From positions 1 to 19,251 of the forward strand of contig CAKQHO010000058.1 of NCBI GenBank assembly GCA_934234185.1: DNA of 19,251 nucleotides. The letters run 5' to 3'. Shown here one piece after another: positions 14,129-19,251 of the stretch. Every line of letters starts with the position of its first letter. Position 1 is the first letter of the stretch. Under the pieces are notes generated by a model. The model searched no databases, had not been told where the DNA came from, and saw only the letters and a program-made list of their open reading frames with translations. This stretch comes from an uncultured Psychrobacillus sp. Its GTDB lineage: Bacteria > Bacillota > Bacilli > Bacillales_A > Planococcaceae. The translations under genes were made by a program, and so were the position numbers.

Positions 14129-15577
14129 CTAAGATCGTTTACGAACAAGCGCTCTTGTTATAAATGGCCTCTTGGCATTAGCAGGCATTGGGAATCGTAT
14201 AAAGGTTCGGGCAAGTGCTTTTGGATAAAAAGGTATTAATGGCCAAAGGTAAGGAACATTTAAAGGCTTCAAGCTACTTATGTACCATAGTAGAATAACC
14301 GCAGCTATAAAGAAACCATTTATTCCTAAGGCAGCTGTACTAAGTAATAAAACCATCCGGAAGATCTTCGTTGCGATACTCAGCTCGTAGGATGGAATGG
14401 CAAACGTGAAAATCGCTGTTAGAGCCGTATATAAAATGACCTCTGATACAAATAATCCAACATTGACAGCCATATCACCGATCACTAATGCGGCTATGAT
14501 TCCCATTGCTGTTGACAACGGTGTTGGTGTATGGATGGCTGCAAGCCGGAGGAATTCTATGCCTATATCAGCAAAGATGATCTGCAGCAAAAGTGGAATA
14601 GCACTCTTTTCATTTGGCCCTAAAAACTCTAGCGCCTTTGGTAGTATTTCTGGATGCTTAGAAAGCAAGTACCAAAAAGGCAGTAAGAATAAGCTGAAGA
14701 ATACACCTATAAAGCGAATCCATCGGACAAACGTACCTATTGCTGGGGCTTGTCTATATTCCTCTGCATGCTGAAGATGGTGAAAAAGAGTTGTAGGCAC
14801 GATTATAACTGAAGGAGAAGTATCCACTACCAATAGGATATGACCTTCTAACAGATGGGCAGCAGCAATATCCGGTCTTTCCGTAAATCGTACGAATGGC
14901 ATAGGATGAAAGCCTTGCTTAAATAACCATTCCTCTAACGCTTTATCACTCATAGTAAAACCGTCATGACTAATCTTCTTTAGGCGCTTACGAATCATTG
15001 CCAAATTGTCTTCATTGGCAATTCCCTTAATATACGAGATAGCTACATCCATCTGACTTAGCTTGGAAATCTGATGGAGCTCGAAACGAAGGTTAGTATC
15101 GCGTAGTCTTCTTCGGATCAGTGCAGTATTTTGAATAATATTTTCTGTGAAACCATCCCTTGACCCTCTTACAACCTTTTCATTATCAGGCTCCTCAGGA
15201 GATCTTCCTGGATAGCTTCGTACATCGAGTGTATAGACAGAACCATTTTCTAAGATAAAAGTTACCTGGCCGCTCAGTAATGCGACTAACCATTTATCCT
15301 TGGAGTCGTATTCTGAGATGGAGTAATAAGGAAAATAATGACGCATTATTTCCTGTTCATCCAAAGCGGGCTCAGGCATTTTTCGTTGAGTATTCGTCAA
15401 AATATCAGTTAACAACGGTCCATCTATTAGACCGTTGATATAAACCAACAAAACCGGGAATTTGTAAAGATGTGTATGCATCATTCCAAAATCGTAGGAT
15501 TCATTGTCTCCAAACTTTTCTTCTAGAAATGTTTCAGCATCTGACATGCTTTTAAATAATGGCTTCGTGTTAATCAC
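14129..15577 (-). CDS. spoVAF: SpoVAF, GerA-family spore germination protein
   Basis: GerA/SpoVAF family inner spore membrane protein, 482 residues. A hydrophilic N-terminal half (about 1-280) holds the conserved FPVLLVYINGLID, RGSRDGFTENIIQNTALIRRRLRDTNL and VAISYIKGIAN segments. A C-terminal half has about five membrane spans, including WIRFIGVFFSLFLLPFWYLL and the IFADIGIEFLRLA and MGIIAALVIGD motifs. In B. subtilis SpoVAF forms a channel with FigP that amplifies germination. The gene starts with GTG overlapping the sigF stop by four bases, with only a weak ribosome site. It is the only spoVA gene here: spoVAA to spoVAE are missing between sigF and lysA. Confidence 0.92.
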   Translation of the reverse strand: MINTKPLFKSMSDAETFLEEKFGDNESYDFGMMHTHLYKFPVLLVYINGLIDGPLLTDILTNTQRKMPEPALDEQEIMRHYFPYYSISEYDSKDKWLVALLSGQVTFILENGSVYTLDVRSYPGRSPEEPDNEKVVRGSRDGFTENIIQNTALIRRRLRDTNLRFELHQISKLSQMDVAISYIKGIANEDNLAMIRKRLKKISHDGFTMSDKALEEWLFKQGFHPMPFVRFTERPDIAAAHLLEGHILLVVDTSPSVIIVPTTLFHHLQHAEEYRQAPAIGTFVRWIRFIGVFFSLFLLPFWYLLSKHPEILPKALEFLGPNEKSAIPLLLQIIFADIGIEFLRLAAIHTPTPLSTAMGIIAALVIGDMAVNVGLFVSEVILYTALTAIFTFAIPSYELSIATKIFRMVLLLSTAALGINGFFIAAVILLWYISSLKPLNVPYLWPLIPFYPKALARTFIRFPMPANAKRPFITRALVRKRS

Positions 15578-16359
15578 CTATCTTTTGCTTTAGAATTATT
15601 AGACGCTCCCACAGGAACAAGCCAAGTCTTGAGCTGTGAAAGAATCTTTTTCTCCAGGCGAGATACCTGTACTTGGGATATACCTAATCGTTCTGCTATA
15701 TCACTCTGAGTACAGTCTAGGTAATAACGCAAATAAATAATCATCTGTTCTCGTTTTTCTAATTTTTCTACTAGTTCCCTTAGAGGAATATGATCAAATG
15801 ACTTTTCAGATCGTTCATCCCTCATTTGATCCATCAGGGTCAGGGCATCCCCACTATCATTTTCATATAACTGCTCCTGCAAGGAGGCGGGATCCCTTAG
15901 CGCATCTGTTGCCATCACAATTTCTTCTCGTGAAACTTCTAAAATAGTTGCTAATTCTAGAATCGTCGGCTGACGCTCGTGAACCTTTAAAAAGTCATCC
16001 GTAGCATGCCTTATCTTAAAATTCAATTCTCTAATGGAACGACTAATTTTTACCATACCATCATCACGTAAGAATCTCTGAATCTCGCCAATGATCATCG
16101 GTACCGCATACGTAGAGAATTTTACTTCGTAGGAAAGATCAAATTTATCTACCGACTTCATTAACCCGATGCAGCCTATCTGAAATAAGTCCTCTAAATC
16201 AGCTCCTCGAGAAGCAAACCGTTGAACGATGGACCAAACCAACCTTGTGTTCCCTTCAATCATTTGCTGTCTAGCAAATTTATCACCAGCCTGCGATAAT
16301 GCAATGAGCTCTCTCATTCTTTCTTGGGTGAGTAATATTGTTGGTTTATTGTTCATCAT
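15574..16359 (-). CDS. sigF: Forespore sigma factor SigF
   Basis: First forespore-specific sigma factor. From the ATG at 16359 it has 261 residues: region 2 with RLVWSIVQRFASRG, DLFQIGCIGLMKSVDKFDLSYEVKFSTYAVPMI; region 3; and region 4 with the helix-turn-helix CTQSDIAERLGISQVQVSRLEKKIL. All match B. subtilis SigF. A longer GTG start at 16374 lacks a ribosome site; the ATG has AGGA seven bases upstream and overlaps the spoIIAB stop by one base (TAATG), a usual coupling. SpoIIAB holds it inactive until asymmetric division. The 3' end overlaps spoVAF. Confidence 0.96.
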   Translation of the reverse strand: MMNNKPTILLTQERMRELIALSQAGDKFARQQMIEGNTRLVWSIVQRFASRGADLEDLFQIGCIGLMKSVDKFDLSYEVKFSTYAVPMIIGEIQRFLRDDGMVKISRSIRELNFKIRHATDDFLKVHERQPTILELATILEVSREEIVMATDALRDPASLQEQLYENDSGDALTLMDQMRDERSEKSFDHIPLRELVEKLEKREQMIIYLRYYLDCTQSDIAERLGISQVQVSRLEKKILSQLKTWLVPVGASNNSKAKDR

Positions 16360-16805
16360 TAGACTATCCTGCACGATTCATGAATTGGTACAAATTTCTT
16401 CGTAATAGTTACAGTCGTCCCCCTATCAGGAATAGAATATATATCTACATCATCACTAAAGCTCTCCATAATGGTGAATCCCATCCCTGAACGCTCTTGC
16501 TCTGGTTTTGTTGTGTATAACGGCTCTCTAGCCTGTGTAATGTCTCTTATACCTTTTCCATAGTCTACGATAGAAACAATAATCTCTCTGTCCGTTCTTT
16601 GAGCGTGCATTTCGATTTTACCGCTTCCATCCTCCTCGTAACCATGTACAATTGCATTCGTTACCGCTTCCGAAATAACCGTCTTAAATTCAGAAAGCTC
16701 TTCGATTGTCGGATCAATGGCAGAGACAAAGCTAGACATGACCATTCTTGCTAATGCTTCATTCTCGCTTTTGGCTACAAACGTTAATGTGATTTCATTG
16801 TCCAT
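16359..16805 (-). CDS. spoIIAB: Anti-sigma F factor and serine kinase SpoIIAB
   Basis: GHKL-fold protein that sequesters SigF and phosphorylates SpoIIAA. The 148 residues match B. subtilis throughout: Arg20 (SigF contact in the family), the N-box ISEAVTNAIVHGY with Glu46 and Asn50 (ATP/Mg binding), the G1 box DYGKGI, ATP-lid residues TTKPEQERSGMGFTIMESF and the C-terminal GTTVTITK strand. GGGGG lies eight bases before the ATG. It overlaps the spoIIAA 3' end by 11 bases and sigF by one, so the three proteins are made in a coupled ratio. Confidence 0.97.
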   Translation of the reverse strand: MDNEITLTFVAKSENEALARMVMSSFVSAIDPTIEELSEFKTVISEAVTNAIVHGYEEDGSGKIEMHAQRTDREIIVSIVDYGKGIRDITQAREPLYTTKPEQERSGMGFTIMESFSDDVDIYSIPDRGTTVTITKKFVPIHESCRIV

Positions 16806-17151
16806 AAACGATTCCCCCTAATCTTGAAATTATTTCAATTTCCGACTCACTGTAAATATATGGACTTAAGCCTGCAAACTGAAAAATCTTACTCATAGTA
16901 GCTGACGGATTGACAATGATTGTTTGTCCATCAATAGGTGCCAATTCTCGCATTCTACCTAGGATAAGACCTATACCTGAGCTGTCCATAAATAGTAAAT
17001 CTTCTAAATTCCAAACTATCACTTTAATAGACCCATTTTTAATCATTGGCACAATTTCATTGCGAATATTCGTTGTACTATGATGGTCAAGCTCACCCTT
17101 TAATCGAATAATAATAATTTCGTCTCCAACTTTTTCTACTTCATGTATCAT
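16795..17151 (-). CDS. spoIIAA: Anti-anti-sigma F factor SpoIIAA
   Basis: STAS-domain protein whose unphosphorylated form displaces SigF from SpoIIAB. From the ATG at 17151 it has 118 residues, as in B. subtilis (117). The phosphorylated serine is Ser58 in MDSSGIGLILGR, the same number as in B. subtilis. Start: a longer frame begins at 17214, but it overlaps the sigma-H promoter; the site GGAGG eight bases before 17151 settles the choice. First gene of the spoIIA operon; SpoIIE phosphatase, coded elsewhere, would activate it. Confidence 0.96.
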   Translation of the reverse strand: MIHEVEKVGDEIIIIRLKGELDHHSTTNIRNEIVPMIKNGSIKVIVWNLEDLLFMDSSGIGLILGRMRELAPIDGQTIIVNPSATMSKIFQFAGLSPYIYSESEIEIISRLGGIVYGQ

Positions 17152-17176
17152 ATAATTCGCCTCCTCTAGTAGCGCA

Positions 17177-17202
17177 ATTCCACACGTCATTCCTGAATTC
17201 CT
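17177..17202 (-). promoter_or_regulatory. Sigma-H promoter of the spoIIA operon
   Basis: Minus-strand AGGAATT (17202-17196) and GTGGAAT (17183-17177) are spaced by 12 bases, matching the B. subtilis sigma-H pattern (RnAGGAwWW, 11-12 bases, RnnGAAT) except for the first base of the -35. Transcription would begin near 17170, about 20 bases before spoIIAA. Confidence 0.8.
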
Positions 17203-17246
17203 TGCGCCTGACAAAAGTAGAAGAAATGATCGTTTATTAGTTCATT

Positions 17247-17253
17247 TTCGACA
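17247..17253 (-). promoter_or_regulatory. Spo0A box (TGTCGAA) upstream of spoIIA
   Basis: A perfect TGTCGAA on the minus strand, about 77-83 bases upstream of the predicted start of transcription, where phospho-Spo0A activates spoIIA in B. subtilis. A degenerate second copy, TGTCAGG, at 17209-17215 lies near -40. Confidence 0.7.
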
Positions 17254-17303
17254 AGGGGCTATACATTTCTAGTATGGGATTATTTATATATTTCTAATCA
17301 AAA

Positions 17304-17350
17304 AATAGGCATCTCCTAAAAGTTTTTTAAACCTTTAGAAGATGCCTATT
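17304..17350 (-). terminator. Strong rho-independent terminator after pdp
   Basis: Minus-strand AATAGGCATCTTCTAAA pairs with TTTAGGAGATGCCTATT (one weak position) around a 13-base A/T loop and runs into TTTTTTG. It ends the deoB-pdp unit and insulates spoIIA from it, unlike arrangements with read-through from dacF. Confidence 0.93.
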
Positions 17351-17381
17351 GAAAGTTTAGGAACCAGAGATTCCCTAATTT

Positions 17382-18686
17382 CTATTCTGTTATTATTTCA
17401 TAGATTAAAGGCGGTGCTTCTTTTCTTTCTGCCTCTATCGTAATATTTTCATGTAGCTTCGCCAATACTTCGTCTACCTGCGCCGTGTTCGCATAAATGG
17501 TCGCGATAGAATCACCCTGCTCTACATAATCTCCAACCTTCTTGTTTAGCATAATTCCTACTGCTAAATCAATAACAGATTCTTTTGTTGCTCTACCAGC
17601 TCCTAAAAGCATCGCAGCCGTTCCAATTTCGTCTGCTTCCATAAAGGTAATATATCCACTTGTAGTAGCAGAAACTTCTATTTTAAACTCAGCTTGAGGT
17701 AATAAAGATACATCGTCTACAACAGCCTCATTACCACCTTGCCATTTGATGAATTGCTTGAAGATCTCTAATGCTGAACCATCTTTGATGACATTTTCTA
17801 GCATTGCTCTTGCTTCATCCAATGTAGAAGCCTTTCCGCCTACTACGACCATCTGACTTCCAAGTGTTAAACAAAGCTCTGTCAAATCTTCTGGACCATT
17901 TCCTTTTAATGTATCGATTGCTTCGATAACCTCTAAGGAGTTACCGATTGCGCGGCCAAGAGGCTGAGACATATCCGAGATGATAGCCATGGTTTTTCTT
18001 CCAACACTATTTCCTATTTGAACCATTGCTTTTGCAAGCTCACGTGCATCCTCTGTTGTTTTCATGAATGCGCCATCGCCCGTTTTTACATCTAATACAA
18101 TTGCCCCTGCTCCAGCAGCAATTTTTTTACTCATGATAGAGCTTGCAATCAGCGGGATACTGCTCACGGTAGCGGTTACATCACGAAGCGCATAAAGCTT
18201 TTTATCAGCAGGAGTTAAGTTTCCACTTTGGCCAATTACGGCAAGCTTCAGCTCGTTTACTTGCTTCACAAAATCCTCTGAAGATAGCTCCACATGGAAG
18301 CCTTCAATCGCCTCTAATTTATCTATTGTGCCACCTGTATGGCCAAGCCCACGTCCACTCATTTTCGCTACAGGTACACCACACGCAGCCACTAAAGGAC
18401 CAAGCACTAAAGTAGTTGTATCTCCCACGCCGCCTGTAGAATGCTTATCTACCTTGATTCCATCAATTGCAGAAAGATCAATTTGTTCACCAGAGTTAAC
18501 CATCGCCATGGTCAAATTAGCTCTTTCTTCATCGTTCATATCCTGAAAATAGATTGCCATCAGCAGTGCACTCACCTGATAATCCGGAATAGAGCCGTCT
18601 GTATAACCATTCACAAAGAAGGTGATTTCCTCCTTTGTCAGTGGAAGGCCTTCTCTTTTTTTCTCAATTATTTCATTCATTCTCAT
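17382..18686 (-). CDS. pdp: Pyrimidine-nucleoside phosphorylase
   Basis: Cleaves uridine, thymidine or deoxyuridine with phosphate to free base and (deoxy)ribose-1-phosphate; cytoplasmic, salvage. The 434 residues contain the phosphate-binding KHSTGGVGDTTTLVLGPLVA (about 81-100), the family signature SGRGLGHTGGTIDKLEAI (about 109-126) and GQSGNLTPADKKLYALRDVTATV, nearly identical to B. subtilis Pdp along its whole length. AAAGGA overlaps the deoB stop but is 14 bases from the ATG, rather far. The gene follows deoB by 18 bases, so the sugar phosphate product passes to the neighbouring mutase. Confidence 0.96.
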   Translation of the reverse strand: MRMNEIIEKKREGLPLTKEEITFFVNGYTDGSIPDYQVSALLMAIYFQDMNDEERANLTMAMVNSGEQIDLSAIDGIKVDKHSTGGVGDTTTLVLGPLVAACGVPVAKMSGRGLGHTGGTIDKLEAIEGFHVELSSEDFVKQVNELKLAVIGQSGNLTPADKKLYALRDVTATVSSIPLIASSIMSKKIAAGAGAIVLDVKTGDGAFMKTTEDARELAKAMVQIGNSVGRKTMAIISDMSQPLGRAIGNSLEVIEAIDTLKGNGPEDLTELCLTLGSQMVVVGGKASTLDEARAMLENVIKDGSALEIFKQFIKWQGGNEAVVDDVSLLPQAEFKIEVSATTSGYITFMEADEIGTAAMLLGAGRATKESVIDLAVGIMLNKKVGDYVEQGDSIATIYANTAQVDEVLAKLHENITIEAERKEAPPLIYEIITE

Positions 18687-18704
18687 ATGAATTTTACACG
18701 TCCT

Positions 18705-19251
18705 TTATTTTAATAAAGATAAAAAGCTTTCTCCAAATGCTGTTTTTACTACCCCGAAGTTTTCTGTTACAGTAGCACCAATATCAGCAAATGTCATACG
18801 TAAAGGTAGCTCTTTTGGTTCTTTGAAACGTGGAGAATAGACAGTTAATGGCACAAATTCACGAGTATGATCCGTTCCAGGCATAGTTGGATCGTTTCCG
18901 TGATCAGCTGTGATAATTAATAAATCGTCCTCCGTTAGCTTAGGGAAAACTTCCTTCAAGCGAGCATCATATTCTTCTAATGCCTTTCCATATCCCAGTG
19001 CATCTCTTCTATGTCCATATAAAGCATCAAAGTCTACTAGGTTTAAAAAGGATAGACCGGTGAAATCTTTGTCTAAAGTGGCAATGAATTTATCCATACC
19101 GTCCATATTATCCTTTGTTCTTTCGGTAAAAGTTATTCCTTCTCCATTGTAGATGTCATTTATTTTGCCTAACGCAATGACATCATAACCAGCATCTTGA
19201 AGCTCGTTCATCGCAGTACGTCCGAATGGTTTTAACGCATAGTCATGTCTG
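18705..19251 (-). CDS. deoB: Phosphopentomutase DeoB, C-terminal part
   Basis: Interconverts (deoxy)ribose-1-phosphate and -5-phosphate. The 5' part lies beyond the right edge of the window; the frame is open to the last base, so the apparent ATG at 19211 is internal. The visible 182 residues begin RHDYALKPFGRTAMNEL and include FLNLVDFDALYGHRRD and the Mn-binding ADHGNDPTMPGTDHTRE, which fit the alkaline-phosphatase-fold core. The stop is at 18705, with the ribosome site of pdp overlapping it. Probably the operon's first or an early gene. Confidence 0.95.
   Translation of the reverse strand, partial: RHDYALKPFGRTAMNELQDAGYDVIALGKINDIYNGEGITFTERTKDNMDGMDKFIATLDKDFTGLSFLNLVDFDALYGHRRDALGYGKALEEYDARLKEVFPKLTEDDLLIITADHGNDPTMPGTDHTREFVPLTVYSPRFKEPKELPLRMTFADIGATVTENFGVVKTAFGESFLSLLK

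Noticed and set aside
14397..14774. Plus-strand frame antisense to spoVAF
   Set aside because: Shadow of a strongly supported gene, with no ribosome site or family match.
15575..15680. Sigma-G or sigma-F promoter for spoVAF inside the end of sigF
   Set aside because: No pair of -35 and -10 elements with acceptable spacing was found by eye; a motif scan with a weight matrix would be needed.
18687..18692. ATT start for pdp, eight bases after AGGA
   Set aside because: An in-frame ATT lies at ideal spacing, but the ATG at 18686 matches the B. subtilis N-terminus (MRM), so the simpler start is kept.

Overview
The window is a low-GC Firmicutes chromosome segment from a spore-forming member of the Bacillales. 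The protein sequences and gene order follow the Bacillus subtilis sigX/res/scp/lysA/spoIIA region closely but with several blocks missing. A Bacillaceae or Caryophanaceae (Planococcaceae) species is the best guess; the species itself cannot be read from the sequence. Almost everything is on the minus strand, so the transcriptional order runs from right to left. There are no RNA genes, insertion sequences or phage genes.

Read in the direction of transcription, the right end holds nucleoside salvage: the C-terminal part of deoB (cut by the window edge) and pdp, closed by a strong terminator. Next is the forespore commitment operon spoIIAA-spoIIAB-sigF, preceded by a good sigma-H promoter match and a perfect Spo0A box. 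sigF overlaps a GerA-family gene (spoVAF); the other spoVA genes expected here are absent. lysA follows, then an unlisted 33-codon membrane ORF, then ribT without the rest of the riboflavin operon, and a bidirectional terminator. The only sizeable gene-free stretch (about 340 bases, 11878-12220) contains a perfectly phased array of six 21-bp ACTTGC repeats. The single plus-strand gene, a DUF309 protein (ypuF-like), diverges from scpA.

scpA and scpB (condensin kleisin and winged-helix partners) lead into a secreted D,D-carboxypeptidase whose natural start seems to be an ATT codon. After its terminator comes rluB (23S rRNA pseudouridine synthase, TTG start), then resA-resB-resC (cytochrome c maturation, System II), a terminator, and resD-resE (redox two-component system). 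The left end is sigX-rsiX (ECF sigma factor and membrane anti-sigma), with a textbook sigma-X autoregulatory promoter embedded in the last codons of resE. The far left edge holds a possible terminator and a three-copy 20-bp tandem repeat.

Functional themes: envelope stress (sigX-rsiX, carboxypeptidase), respiration (resA-E), chromosome segregation (scpAB), entry into sporulation (spoIIA, spoVAF) and diaminopimelate/lysine metabolism (lysA). Compared with the B. subtilis order from memory, spmA-spmB, ypuI, the spoVAA-AE genes, dacF, the purine nucleoside phosphorylase gene and ribDEAH are not present here. No clearly novel system was found. The most interesting items are start codons, promoters, the 21-bp repeat array, the hidden small ORF and the reduced spoVA locus.
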